Of a DNA stretch of 64,000 nucleotides, positions 10,390-21,995 are shown piece by piece. Position numbers and translations under genes: made by a program. Within the stretch, counting starts at the first letter, position 1; every line of letters begins with the position of its first letter. Source of the stretch: Ornithodoros turicata (taxonomy: Eukaryota > Arthropoda > Arachnida > Ixodida > Argasidae); contig NC_088201.1 in NCBI RefSeq assembly GCF_037126465.1, positions 2,919,001 to 2,983,000 of the forward strand, written 5' to 3'. The notes under the pieces were generated by a model. The model did no database searches and was not told the DNA's origin. It worked only from the letters and a program-made list of their open reading frames with translations.

Positions 10390-11329
10390 TTGTTGCCGAC
10401 TGCCGCGGTTGGAAGGCCATCAGCATACGGGCTGCGTTTTGTCGGTATTTTACCACAGAGGGCGCTCCACGGAAGACCTTTCGCGCCAAATTCCGTGAGC
10501 TCATCGAAGGAATTTGGGACGGCCTCAACTTCGCTGTGGTAGTAGTTTCCATTGTTTCCAAGTCTTGTTTTCGATCTATATTAACACCAAGCGCACAAAC
10601 GAAACAAACAGGTTGATTTTTTGTTCGCGCTGTTGAATCAATGCTTTCTCTCCGGATGCGCTTCTCTTTCATCCTCTCATATTCTCTCTCTCTCTCTGTC
10701 TGTCTCTCTCTCCTACGCATCACTCTCGCTTTCCCTCGCCTATTCCTATACTCTTCCTCCTTGGCTTCACTGACTCGGTCGGTATTTTTCATTGCCAAAG
10801 GTGGCAACCCTAGTTACGACTCGGTTTGAAGGCGACTAAACATTGATCCTGCCTGGTGATCTTTGGCGCTCGCTGAGCCTTATCGTCTGCCGTGTATCCT
10901 GCATCGTAACCACCACGGGCGCTGGCTGACTAAGTGAAACAAGCAGTCGTCATTGTCCTGCTTGCTGATTGGTTCACTCGGTATGAATCGTCACCAACGA
11001 CCCCGCCTGCATACCTTCGCCCCAAAACACAACTTCACCACGCCAAGAGTCAAGCATAAGTTACAATGATGTCGTTGTATATCTCGTTCAAAATGTGAGG
11101 CCTTTTTGCGAGGCAGTTGTGTCCAGTGCTTCTCACCTCGTTCCAACTGCCACAGAACGATGACATTGTCACTTGTAGTTGGACGAGAGAGCGACATCTT
11201 CCCTCACATGTGTTGCAACTTGCAACAAATCAGGAAAGAGATAATTCTGAACGCGTTATGGGGGTGCTTAGAGAAAGAACTGATCCCTAAAATTGTCCGA
11301 AGCCCACTGGACAGCATTTACAGCATTTA
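10390..11329. other. Unassigned sequence with CT-rich run
   Basis: No gene recognised. A TCTCTCTC-rich microsatellite lies at about 10,678-10,712. Confidence 0.4.
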
Positions 11330-11510
11330 CAGTCGAACTCCTTTACAACGAAGCTCAGGGGACAGCAAAAAAAAAAATTCGCAGTAAAGGTATTTTCGTT
11401 AAAAAGGATGTCCATTATTGGACCTATAGGCTCCAGCGCGGGACCGCAAAAATTTTTTTCTGTAGTGGTATTTTCGTTAAAAAGGTGTTCGCTATAAAGG
11501 AGTTTGACTG
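11330..11510. mobile_element. Tc1/mariner-like MITE
   Basis: A 181-bp fold-back with ends CAGTCGAACTCCTTTA and TAAAGGAGTTTGACTG, flanked by TA on both sides. It contains internal GTATTTTCGTTAAAAAGG repeats. Ends of this form are typical of mariner-derived MITEs. Confidence 0.7.
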
Positions 11511-11512
11511 TA

Positions 11513-12502
11513 TAACACTTCCGCAGTCGATACTTTCCTTCACCGAATAACCTAGAAGTTTTACCAGCATTACTATTCGAGTACACATCGACTGACATGT
11601 TGCACGAACGACGCTGTTTTTTTTTCTTTTTTTTTTCCTACGAGGAATTACAAAATATGTTTGACGCGACCATAAATCTATTCTCGTCACAAAGGATAAC
11701 ACTGATACCGACACGCGGAATATCGTTACGTAAGACCTCATCTTTGCCTTCATTTGACGAAAGTCCTTGTGATGGAAACCTCGATTGATCAAAGGCTAAT
11801 TACGTTGCGAGACAACCACGAGCATGGGCTACGACCTGTGCTCGCCCGTACTCAACGACCCTCGGCCAAGGTCCGTGTCTGCGGGCGGACCAACTAATCC
11901 ACCCAGGAATTTTCTTTGCAAGTTTATTTATATTCATTCGGGGTCTTCTTACGACACTTTGACATCAATCGTTGCAAAAAGAGCCTCTCGTCTTCAGCGA
12001 ATCGAGAGCGATATCATTGTGAATGCTAAGCAACCGTCACAGGTGCCACGTCAATTACTCAGGAAGCCCTCCAGTTGCATAAGTGAACGAAAGAGAAATG
12101 GAGTTATTAGATTAGATATACAACAATCTAAATTGAATTCGCTTCCAGGTCCCCAGTAAGCAGCCACTGCGGTTCTTGAGGCGAATAGCACATCTACCTT
12201 GAGCTCTGGTACACACAACGAAGCAATGCCTTTGGCGAAAAGGGGAAAAAAATGTGTGTGTGTGTGACACACGACCATAGGAAGGGAATGTACCAGAACA
12301 TGAAATCAAATATTACACCATGCAATAGGTGCCACACATACAGGATATCATTGTTTTCCATGAACCCTGTTTTGCATCGGTAGACTTTGAGCCCTTATCT
12401 CAAAAACCTGGAACCAAGAAGTGCTATATTGATTGAGTGAACATTGTCATATACGACGAAGGCTCCAGAAAGTTAACGTCTGATTACAGGAATCAAGTTG
12501 TA
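11513..12502. other. Unassigned sequence
   Basis: No gene recognised. It contains a T-rich tract near 11,616-11,638 and a short TGTG microsatellite near 12,253-12,268. Confidence 0.4.
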
Positions 12503-12752
12503 CACTCTTAGAAATGAACTTCACCGCATAGCACGCTCCTAGCCAACCATAATCTCTAATGATACCGTTATCTGCCCTAATTTGTTGAAAACGGGAGGCG
12601 TACGCCTTTTTTTGTCACAATTACGAACAACATAAGCGTCACATAAAAGGCGTACGCCTCCCGTTTTCAACAAATCAGGGCAGATAACGGCATCATTAGA
12701 GATTATGGTTGGCTAGGAACGTGCTATGCGGTGAAGTTCATTTTTAAGAGCG
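12503..12752. mobile_element. MITE family A, copy 2
   Basis: A 250-bp palindrome, CACTCTTAG..TAAGAGCG, flanked by TA on both sides. Both arms share CTCTAATGAT / ATCATTAGAG, a variant not seen in most other copies. Confidence 0.9.
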
Positions 12753-12754
12753 TA

Positions 12755-13117
12755 GGGGAGCAAATGCAATCTGTACTGGTACGACTATACGATTGGTCCG
12801 AAGGACCAATGCAGCAACCTTTGCGCCCATGCTTCGCAAAGAGACTTCCTTCGGGAACGGCGTACGAAAAGTCGGCAACCATGGTGAAGATGACGATGAT
12901 AAGAAAGCGAGCGTCAAGACGTGGCGAAAACGCTTCTCAGCTCAACCTCACCTCACATTCACTAACTACGTCACATGACCCGTAGAACCGACCACACGGA
13001 CCGGATATGTCTGCGAACCGTGAACATGGTCCCTAAAAAAAAGTCGACGAGACGTTCGTCGGCGGGTACCGTTCGTACGAAGGGAGACAGAAAATGATAC
13101 GAGTTTGGGAAACTTAC
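12755..13117. other. Unassigned sequence below the candidate signal exon
   Basis: On the minus strand this would be the start of an intron if the exon at 13,118-13,157 is real. No second exon was identified here. Confidence 0.3.
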
Positions 13118-13157
13118 CTGCGATGAGTCCAGCCAGCAAGATCAACAACGGCAGCAT
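13118..13157 (-). CDS. Possible first coding exon of an unidentified secreted protein
   Basis: An ATG at 13157 opens 13 codons reading MLPLLILLAGLIA plus one base, then a strong donor (CAG|GTAAGT) at 13117. This is the usual shape of a signal-peptide exon ending in phase 1. The same frame is open further upstream, so the start could lie earlier. I could not find the next exon on the minus strand below 13,117, so the product is unknown. It could also be a chance hydrophobic run next to a chance donor. Confidence 0.35.
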
Positions 13158-13488
13158 GGCGTCGCTGTTAGACGCAGCAGCAGCATGCACCGTTCCCGTC
13201 GGAGGAAACAACTGCAAGACACGCCGCAGGGCGAGCAGCATCCGCCGCGCATGCGCACTCCCTACCCCGTCGTCAGGCGATGGCTCCTCGGGAAACACGC
13301 GCGGGGATTCTGCTTTCTTTTGCAAGTCGGCAAAACGCATCAGAAAGGAATGTCTGGGTCTGATCAAAGGGACCAAGGGGCATCTGCGGGTCCGTGGGGG
13401 GTTGAACGATCGCCTCCCAAATCATCAGGTTAAACATTACTTTTCCCCCTCTCCCCCGCTACGCACTTGGACAAAGAAACCGCTACCA

Positions 13489-13737
13489 CACTCTTAAAAA
13501 TGAACTTCACCGCATACCACGCTCCTAGCCAACCGTTATCCCGGATGATATCGTTATCTGCCCTGATTTGTTGAAAACGGGAGGCGTACGCCTTTTCTGT
13601 GACACTTATGCTGTTCATAATTGTCACAGAAAAGGCGTACGCCTCCAGTTTTCAACAAATCAGGGCAGATAACGATATCATTCGAGATAATGGTTGGCTA
13701 GGAGCGTGCTATGCGGTGAAGTTCATTTTTAAGAGTG
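13489..13737. mobile_element. MITE family A, copy 3
   Basis: A 249-bp palindrome with CACTCTTAAAAATG ends. The left flank is CA and the right flank TA, the only clear family A exception to matching dinucleotides; one C-to-T change would explain it. Centre in reverse orientation. Confidence 0.9.
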
Positions 13738-13775
13738 TACCACACGACGTGAGTGTCTGGATCCGCCCCTGCTAT

Positions 13776-14019
13776 CACTCTAAACACAGAAGTTGATCGC
13801 ATAGCACGCTGTGCGCGCCAACCGTTGCCAGAATGATAAAGTTATCGCTTCTGATTCCAAGAGAGGAAGGGCGTACTCCTTTTTGTGTCAATTATGAAAT
13901 GTCCAAAATGACACAAAGTGGTCCTTTTTTCTCTTCGAATTAGAAGCGATAACCCTATCGTTCGTGTCAATGGTTGGCGCACAGCGTGCTATGCGGTCAA
14001 GTTCTCTTTCTATAGAGTG
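13776..14019. mobile_element. MITE family B, copy 2
   Basis: CACTCTAAACACAG..CTATAGAGTG, 244 bp, sharing with B1 the arm blocks GATAAAGTTATCGCTTC and GCGATAACCCTATC. The core has decayed: the right arm lacks the GGCGTACGCC motif. Flanks do not match. Confidence 0.75.
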
Positions 14020-14243
14020 TAAGGGGACGTCGACTAGCGGTGTGCGTCGTAGCTCCAAAGAGTGTCGTGATGTCAAAACCATAGGTGCTTCGCGGTGCTA
14101 ACATGGAAGAAAGAAACAAGAAAAATGGCCACGTTTCCTCTACTACTGCAGCGCTATTCAACTAATAATGTTTTTAAATATAGTTTTTTTTTCCTCATAC
14201 AGTTGATGAATGGAATCGGTTACCTGGTGCTATAAGGGAATTA

Positions 14244-14491
14244 CACTCTTAAAAATGAACTTCACCGCATAGCAGGCTCCTAGCCAACCATCATCTCAAA
14301 TGATATCGTTATCTGCCCTGATTTGTTGAAAACGGGAGGCGTACGCCTTTTTGTGACAATTATGAACAGCATAAGTGTCACAAAAAAGGCGTACGCCTCC
14401 CGTTTTTGACAAATCAGGGCAGATAACGATATCATTTGAGATGATGGTTGGCTAGGAGCCTGCTATGCGGTGAAGTTCATTTTTAAGAGTG
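14244..14491. mobile_element. MITE family A, copy 4
   Basis: A 248-bp palindrome flanked by TA on both sides. Both arms carry CTCAAATGATATC / GATATCATTTGAG, a paired variant also found in copy 14 (46,199). Confidence 0.9.
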
Positions 14492-14513
14492 TACCTGTGA
14501 ATGACTTTTGTAA

Positions 14514-14584
14514 CCAAGCATGCCTGCTCCTGCTATAGCCTCACAGAGGCTGCAGTATTTGAAATAAATAAATAAATAAATAAT
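14514..14584 (+). mobile_element. LINE 3' end (CR1-like tail)
   Basis: GCCTGCTCCTGCTATAGCC, CACAGAGGCTGCAG, then GAAATAAATAAATAAATAA. The short 3' UTR ending in AATAAA-type repeats is characteristic of CR1/L2-type non-LTR elements, severely 5'-truncated here. Confidence 0.5.
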
Positions 14585-14639
14585 AACGTTTGTCCATACT
14601 TGAGAAAAGATGTTTAAAAGAATTACGTACAAGCACGGG

Positions 14640-14830
14640 AAACTCATGCGTTTTATATTCAGACGAGGGAAAGGTAACGGTAACAGAAACGGTATATTAC
14701 CGAAATTGGAGATGGTAACGATAACGGAAACGGAAACGCATACGCATACCACGGTCCTCCATTACCGGAAACAGAAAACGAAAACGAACATCATCGTCCG
14801 GTATTGAATTCGGGTAACGGCTATTCCTGT
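14640..14830. repeat. GAAACGGTAAC-rich subterminal repeats
   Basis: Multiple GGTAACGG, GAAACGG and TTACCG motifs. Similar motifs recur at 15,780-16,070, so the two blocks may be the ends of one hAT-like element split by the LINE fragment at 15.1-15.4 kb. The termini could not be defined. Confidence 0.35.
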
Positions 14831-15097
14831 TGTGCGATGACATTTGAGTGACTTTTCATTTTATTTTTGTATTTTGATAACTCCATTCCCTGTAATGATC
14901 TAAATACTACACGTGGGCATGGAAACAAAGCGCTATATTGGATCTCGTGGGTGCATCCGTAGTTTACCTCGTCCCAGTCCTCATAACTTCATGGCATCAA
15001 CACATGACTGTACTCCATCATAGCACGAGGATGAGAGCATACGATTTTTATTTTATTTTTTTTACTTCTTTTTCATTTAACTGTGGCTAGGGCAGTA

Positions 15098-15440
15098 TTA
15101 TTTATTTATTTATTTACCTTTAGGGCCCGAAGGGGCATTACATAAGGGGGGGGGGTACAACTGATGCATCCAAAATGAACAGCAACAATAGAACAATTTT
15201 ACATAGATAACACAAAGATATAATATAAGTGATTAAATAAAGAAATCAGACAAAGCAGCCTTAAAAAGTGCTGCATCTTTAATTGTGACTATGGAAGATG
15301 GTAATGTGTTCCATTCTGAGATGGCCAATGGGATGGGTGATTTAATAAATGTAGTGGTTCGAGCCCCTGGGCAGGTAATATAACATGGATGATGAATACG
15401 CGCAAGTCGATGAGGCGGAGGAAGCAAACTCAAGTCAATT
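15098..15440 (-). mobile_element. LINE 3' fragment (CR1-like), RT C-terminus and tail
   Basis: On the minus strand the frame 15433-15233 ends in IPLAISEWNTLPSSIV..FKAALSDFF, which matches the conserved C-terminal segment of CR1/Jockey-type reverse transcriptase proteins (I-x-W-N-x-LP followed by FK..L). After the stop comes a short 3' UTR with ATGCCCCTTCGGGCCC and a terminal TAAATAAATAAATA run. The element is strongly 5'-truncated. Confidence 0.75.
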
Positions 15441-17244
15441 TCGAAATATGGAGAATAATAAAGATTATGTAAGAGACACTATTTATTACACTATTTATTA
15501 CACACTATTAATTACTACGGAGAGCATCCGCTTATGAATGCTTCATTGGATGAAGGTTACGCCCATCTTGAGTTGCTGGAATCAGAGTGACGGGTAACTA
15601 AAGACGTGTTCCTACATTTTTTTTTTAAATCTTGCAAGATGTGAGCATCCCATCGACGTAAAATTACTTGTGTAGTGTGTACGCGTGCCACTGAAGCAGC
15701 ACTTGGGCAAAACAGGGTGCTGATACAGCCCCGGACGGGCTGTCCTCCCGCAGCTCTGTAACAGCCTTTCATTAGCCAGTTTTAGTACATCGGAAGGTAC
15801 TCACGATAACGTTACCGAAAATATGATAAGCCAATCGCCTGATTTCTTCGACGGGGCTGACGTCACGTCTCTGGTCTTTGATTTGACAGCTTCCTTTATG
15901 GTATCGTTTTCGTAGAATGCTTCCGATTCACTAAAACTCCCTATTGCCGGAAATAGTAACGGAAACGAAATTGGAAGGCTGGTATCAGAAACTGCTAACG
16001 GAAACAAAAATATATAGCGGTAACGAAAATGGAAACGGTAACGAAAATACGTCCGTTACCCTTCGCTCAAACTCAAACTCAACTCCATTTTACTTTACTC
16101 TCCAGAACCTCTTTTTGTTTTCTGTGCATAGAAAAGTACGACCAGAAGCAGGACAAACAGAAAGATAAGATAAACGATACAAAACAAGGATGAATTTCTG
16201 TTGTAGATAGAACGGCAAGCAACCGACACCCACGATCCAAACCAATTGAGAACCATAACTTAAAAACCCGAGACTTGGGGACAAAAGAACGACAAACACA
16301 GACAAGGTCTCTATTCCCACCAGCTCGCTTGCTACCTCTCTATCCTCTCGTTATCAATTGAGAACTTCCTCATTCTCAGGGTGTGACATTTCTGAATTGT
16401 CCCCGACTCTGCGCCATGGGTGTTCTTTCCGCAGTTGATTCAACCTTTGCGAAACGTGCAACGGTCAAAGTTCCATGAGTGCCAAATTAACCGTTATCTG
16501 ATAAAGTATTCCTGTAAAGTATATCTGGACCGTAGTCTAATTTCCGAGCTACATCTACGTGTAGCTAGTCCAGTTCCGAGCTAAATGTATATCTATGGCC
16601 AAAAACGTCAGGAACGATATCTTGGAGATAGGCTGGGCGAACAAACGCACAGGCAACACGAGATAGATACGATGGTATATGCGCAAGCCAGCTGGTGGAC
16701 GAACTTGCCCAGACTCAGGCTTCAAGTATAATGGAACACGAGATAGCCACGAACCGCACCAGCTGCCCATGCGACGCCAGTTGTTTTCGAATGGCCATTT
16801 GGAATATATGCAGGTCCGACGTTGGGCCTGGTTAATTTATCGGATGTTCCTCCAGGACCACTGAAATTCAAGCAGAAAACAAGACGTGGCCCTTAATGGG
16901 TACGGAATTATTCCAGGTGGCACAAGTCTCGGAAGTCTTTTTATTTGTCCAAGAGGTCCACGACTGTCACGGTTATTGGTATTTCAAACAGTCAGGGGCT
17001 CTAATTATTGCCGTACTAAACAAGTATAGGAAACACGCGATGAAAGGGAAGTAAAGGAAGCTGTCCAATCCAAGAATGTCATCATAGTCACTTGAAACAG
17101 GACTGATTGTGTTTTCGGAACCGTTAGCATGCTCCCATATACTGGCTTCCTGGCAACAGCCTTTCGTAGACGACGGGAGGGTAGCGCTCAGGTTGGAAAC
17201 AAGCGTGTAGCCGAAATTAGAGGGCACAGAGGAGGAAAGGAGAA
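15441..17244. other. Unassigned sequence with GTAACG-rich block
   Basis: Bases 15,780-16,070 repeat GGTAACG and GAAAACG motifs (see 14,640-14,830). The remainder, including 16,100-17,240, has no recognised gene or transposon end. Confidence 0.35.
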
Positions 17245-18555
17245 GAGGCAAAAATTGAGGCCAGCTCGGTTGTCCCGTCTTGCTTTGCCGTTTCATGGTT
17301 CTGAAATGTTTGCTATGCTTTTACAGTCCTCTGCACAGCCATTTAAAGGGTAGTTTCGGAATTGGTGAATGCCCATAGATGAAGGAAGGACAAAAGACGA
17401 AAATTGAGGCCAGCTCGGTTCTCCCGTCTTGGTTTTACAGTTCTCTGCACAGCCATTTAAAGGTAGTTTCCCAATTGGTGAATGCCCATAGAGGAAGGAA
17501 GGACGAGAGGTGAAAACTGAGGCGAGCTCGGTTCTCTCCTCTTGGTTTTACAGTTCTCAGCACAGCCATTTAAAGGGTAGTTTCGGAATTGGTGAATGCC
17601 CACAGAGGAGGGAAGGACAAGAGGCAAAAATTGAGCCCAGCTGTGTTCTCCCGTCTTGGTTTTACAGTTCTCTGCACAGCCATTTAAAGGGTAGTTTCGG
17701 AATTGGTGAATGCCCATAGAGGAAGGAAGGACAAAAGGCGAAAATTGAGGCCAGCTCGGTTCTCCCGTCTTGGTTTTACAGTTCTCTGCACAGCCATTTA
17801 AAGGTAGTTTCCGAATTGGTGAATGCCCATAGAGGAAGGAAGGACGAGAGGTGAAAACTGAGGCGAGCTCGGTTCTCTCCTCTTGGTTTTACAGTTCTCA
17901 GCACAGCCATTTAAAGGGTAGTTTCGGAATTGGTGAATGCCCACAGAGGAGGGAAGGACAAGAGGCAAAAATTGAGCCCAGCTCTGTTCTCCCGTCTTGG
18001 TTTTACAGTTCTCTGCACAGCCATTTAAAGGGTAGTTTCGGAATTGGTGAATGCCCATAGAGGAAGGAAGGACAAAAGGCGAAAATTGAGGCCAGCTCGG
18101 TTCTCCCGTCTTGGTTTTACAGTTCTCTGCACAGCCATTTAAAGGTAGTTTCCGAATTGGTGAATGCCCATAGAGGAAGGAAGGACAAGAGGCGAAAATT
18201 GAGGCCAGCTCGGTTCTCCCGTCTTGGTTTTACAGTTCTCTACTGCACAGCCATTTAAAGGTAGTTTCGGAATTGGTGAATTCCCACAGAGGAGGGAAGG
18301 ACAAGAGGCAAAAATTGAGGCCAGCTCGGTTCTCCCGTCTTGGTTTTGCAGTTCTCTGCACAGCCATTTAAAGGGTAGTTTTGGAATTTGTGAATGCCCA
18401 TAGAGGAAGGAATGAGAGAAGGAGAAAATTCTACCCAGTTCAGTTTTCCCGTCTTGGTTTTACAGTTCTCTGCACAGCCATTTAAAATGGTAATTTCGAT
18501 TTTGGTGAATGCCCATAGAGGAAGGAAGGAGAAGAAACGAAAATTGAAGCCCTCC
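17245..18555. repeat. Minisatellite, about 114-bp unit, with 341-bp higher-order period
   Basis: The anchor CTGCACAGCCATTTAAA (or CAGCACAGCC) recurs 11 times at 17331, 17445, 17558, 17672, 17786, 17899, 18013, 18127, 18243, 18356 and 18470, a spacing of 113-116. Bases 17,445-17,785 and 17,786-18,126 are nearly identical trimers, each with one CAGCAC variant monomer. Because about 114 is divisible by 3, long open frames of 38-residue repeats appear on the minus strand; they look like by-products. Confidence 0.95.
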
Positions 18556-18619
18556 CACAAGACTGGAAAGAACCCTAGCGCCATCGTCTGGTGGCTGAGC
18601 AGGTGTGCGCGCCCTGATG

Positions 18620-19098
18620 CCTGATGACCTTGGTCGTTGTGAAATTTGGGATGGTGAATGTCTACCGGACTGTGGTCTTCGATGTCCGGGTTACCAAATG
18701 TAGAGGAGATGTCGTTCCTCTACATGAGTCCTGATCGGCGATGATGGAATATCTCGGAGGAGCTTCTCAACCCGTTGCTCCACTCCAGGACGTTAGAGTC
18801 ACTAAATGAGCTACGCTTCAGAGTATCGACACTGAGTTCCAAGAGCGAGCATGCGCATGCCTGATGACCTTGGTCGTTGTGAAATTTGGGATGGTGAATG
18901 TCTACCGGACTGTGGTGTTCGATGTCCGGGTCACCAAATGTAGAGGAGATGTTGTTCCTCTACATGAGTCCTGATCGGAGATGATGGAATATCCCGGAGG
19001 AGCTTCTCAACCCGTTGCTGCATTCCAGGACGTTAGAGTCACTAAATAAGCTACGCTTCAGAGTATCGACACTGAGTTCCAAGAGCGAGCATGCGCCA
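18620..19098. repeat. Tandem duplication of 240 bp
   Basis: Two copies, 18,620-18,859 and 18,860-19,098, each starting CCTGATGACCTTGGTCG and ending CCAAGAGCGAGCATGCG. They differ by a handful of substitutions, so the duplication is recent. Confidence 0.9.
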
Positions 19099-19432
19099 TC
19101 TTGTTTCCGCACCACGCTATCCACGCGCAAGCGCACTGCGCACGATGCCATCTATCGTGCGCGGGTGAAGTGTTCCTTTCGTTTGCAAGCAGCAGTTGAC
19201 GGCCTCGAGCTCACATTAACATCTTCGGGACGCTCTGGTGGACAATACATGGATCATCGCACAACTATCATTGCACGCTTCTCTATCCCACAGCGAGCAT
19301 TACGTTAGCCGTCTTTGATCCTCAACTGGGGATGGTACCAGTGTGGTGCGGAAACAAGATGGCGCTCTTGCTTTCCCTTGGACCTCAGTGTCTATACTCT
19401 GAAGCGAAGCTTATTTAGTGACTCTAGCCGGT
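19030..19432. mobile_element. Fold-back element with arms starting TAGAGTCACTAAAT
   Basis: Bases 19,033-19,120 (TAGAGTCACTAAATAAGC .. CATCTTGTTTCCGCACCAC) reappear inverted at about 19,340-19,430. The arms are about 90 bp and imperfect, with a 220-bp spacer. The left arm is shared with the 240-bp tandem duplication. Confidence 0.65.
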
Positions 19433-20095
19433 TCCACGAAAGGGGAGAAAGGGCCACTCCTTGAAGGTATACAATTGGACGGAGACACTCCATCAGTCAG
19501 TCAGTGCAGATTCTCCCATATGCCACTGGACATTGGTACACTGGACGACAAAAAAACTTCCAGTCAGTGTCCCCATTGCCTGGAACGAAGTTCCTCCGAA
19601 TCGCCGTTGATGACGTTACGTCTCAACTGAAAAGTTTGTTAGGTTCCCTCAGCATCCTTTTTGTCAGTCGCTTCATGAACATGCGTTTGGACTTCCTCAA
19701 TGGTCCTCAATGCATCGAGGCGTCTCAGCTGAGATCTGGACTACCGTCTCGTCCGCCGGAGACGTGGAAATCAGGAATAGTCAACGATCTCTACAAGTGT
19801 GGCAGGACATTTTCTTTTTTCTTTTTTTGCTGACCATTCTCAACCTCTGCAAAGCAAGCAAGCAGGCTCGCAGACACAGTGCTGCCAAAAAAGTGCCGTT
19901 ATTCGCTACAATGGATCTACATGGAAAAAAGCATGCGTCAGATATTTCCCGCGCAAATCAAAAGAACCCCTGATGGGGTTGAAAGTATCCGCAGTCCTAG
20001 CCCGCGGCACGTGCAGCATGTACCCACGCAATTGTGCGCGGACTCACCTTACGTGTAAATCTACTACCAATTATTATTATTATTATTATACGCAC
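19433..20095. other. Unassigned sequence ending in ATT microsatellite
   Basis: No gene recognised. An ATT trinucleotide run at about 20,069-20,090 directly precedes block A of LINE locus 1. Confidence 0.4.
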
Positions 20096-21860
20096 ATCAC
20101 GTGTCCCAAAAGGATGCAGATTGTCAACGCAGAGGTAGACTCGGGGAAACCAGGAAAGCGACCGAAGACTGCACTGACCAACTTCCATATACGCTGATCA
20201 CGCCACCCGTTTCCTGATGCGAGAGCCACAATCAGCCGAACAACGAATCTATTTTGAGCAGCAAATTATGAACAATCCAAATCATAATCCAAAGGCCGGC
20301 CACGTGCCTGAGTTCTGTTCCTTGACAACCTTACCAGCGGAGACACCGCGAAGACCGAACTCCCATATTTCTGCTAAGCATGCAGCATGCTCTATTGCGG
20401 TTCTGTACATAGCTCTTAACTTTACTCCACTTCAAATGGATGAAACGCTCTCCCGCTCGATGACAATACACGCTGGATGATATGCTCTGATGCAATGATA
20501 GATGATATATGCTCTGGTCTCCCTTCAACACCGCGTATTAATCTTTCGCGGTGGAGGGAGGCGAAAGTGAGCTGGCCCTTCATATTTGGAGAAGGGCCCC
20601 TTGATAGCGCGGTCCGCCCCTGAGTGGGCCGTGTCTTTGAAAGGTACGGCCGATAAAAAGGTCGACGGGCCAGTACCGCCTGCGGTGCTGTTCCGGGAAA
20701 GAATTTTTCTTTAAAAAAAATGGATGATTTGCACTCGTGCTCGGCCCTGTCGTGTGGTAGCCGTTTCTAACTACTCTGAGACCTTCTGAGAGATGTTCGC
20801 TCGTCTGATCATCCACTTGGTTCCCCACAACAGTCTAACGTAGTTCCTGCTGCAGCAACTGATGATGATGATGATGATGATCGTGTTGACCGTTCCCTTT
20901 ATATCGTGCGGACAGCGTTCTGCGGGGGCAATGCAACTGAAGTTGCTGTCCATGCCGCAGCGCCTCAGGTTGATGTGCCTTGGAGGCCCTGTTGGCGAGT
21001 CTACAGTGCTGCTCCAGCGTTCTTCCGACGTCGCGCCACTGGCTGATCGCACTGAGGACTCCTCTGCGCCCGCTGTGGACCGGGCTGCGGTTCCGCGCGT
21101 GGCGTACGGTGCACCACTCGTCCCAGACTGTGGTGAGGTTCCTTGGTTCCCTATAGTGGCTCCTCGTTGGAGAGTATGAGCAGCGACGCCACAGAAGCGT
21201 ACGAGGTATATGCCGTCAGGGTGTGAAACGACAAGCATTGGCTCCCCTGTTGTCCGAATACCCGGTCAGTGCGTTCCCTGTCTCCTCTCTCGGAAGCCTT
21301 AATGGGGTTGTTCTTCCTTCTTTTTCTGATGTCGCTGAGAATAGTGGCGCCAAATTGTAGGGAGTTTAGTGGTAACCCCAAGCAGTTTTCTGTGTTGCGA
21401 TGGGCAAAAAGTTTTCGCCGCTGATGTTGTTCTTCTGCAGGAGACCCGCCTGTTGTCGGCTCGCGCGGTCAGGCTGTTAAAGGAGGTTGACGAGACCGCT
21501 ATATCAACATTGTCTAAGTTAGATCTAGAACATTGCGATGAAATATATCCATCGCTCACTGACTACACCGTGAACAAAACGAAGGGGGGAATGCTTCGCG
21601 AAAAGGGGACCATATACAGTTCCGACCGTATGATTACGATGAGGTTGTTTCGCACGAAAGTTCATTCTGAACACATGCCTTGGCGAACGTGTATATGAAG
21701 ATGTCCGAAATGAGATAGGGAGGTGATGGATATGGAAGCTTATCCTCTATCGCCTCAATAAACGTTCCGTGCAAGATAGAGTCCCCGCTCACTTATGCCA
21801 TTACTTTCATAAAGTAATGTAAATACTCGGGCATTACATACTCCCAGAACTCTCCAACAA
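20096..21860 (+). mobile_element. LINE-related locus 1 (blocks A-B-C-D-E), internally deleted
   Basis: Block A (20,096-20,530) starts ATCACGTGTCCCAAAAGG. Block B (20,531-20,822) ends near CCACTTGGTTC. Block C (20,829-21,120) includes a GAT microsatellite. Block D (21,121-21,487) carries the start of an apurinic endonuclease-like frame (NCRGF in the homologous copy, then ADVVLLQETRLL). Block E is 21,488-21,860. A, B, D and E have inverted paralogues in the 55.3-64 kb region. Here D passes straight into E (GCTGTTAAAGG|AGGTTGAC), so most of the endonuclease and all RT are missing. Confidence 0.7.
21372..21500 (+). pseudogene. LINE endonuclease N-terminal fragment
   Basis: The frame with VFAADVVLLQETRLLSA matches the conserved D-[IV]-[IV]-x-L-Q-E-T motif near the start of LINE APE-type endonucleases, with the glutamate of the active site. 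A one-base frameshift separates it from the preceding part of the domain, and it ends after about 40 codons at the deletion junction. Confidence 0.65.
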
Positions 21861-21995
21861 CGCCCTGCATTATAGGTAACGGTCGCACGAATAAACTCCA
21901 AATCGGTATACTAGCGAATTTGTGCAGAAACGAGTGACATACCTTAACCATATTGTAAGCGTATATTACAGCGAGAGCTATAGGCCTCACTCCTG

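Noticed and set aside
17457..18058. Repeat proteins such as MGIHQFRNYPLNGCAENCKT
   Set aside because: They arise because the satellite period is close to 114, divisible by three. No start context, splice sites or domain support them.
17315..18545. CRISPR-like regularly spaced direct repeats
   Set aside because: The whole unit repeats, not a short repeat with unique spacers, and the context is eukaryotic. It is a minisatellite.
20580..20828. A conserved peptide frame shared between LINE loci 1 and 2 (blocks A and B)
   Set aside because: Similarity reflects repeated DNA. Frames are not consistently open in both copies and no domain was recognised.
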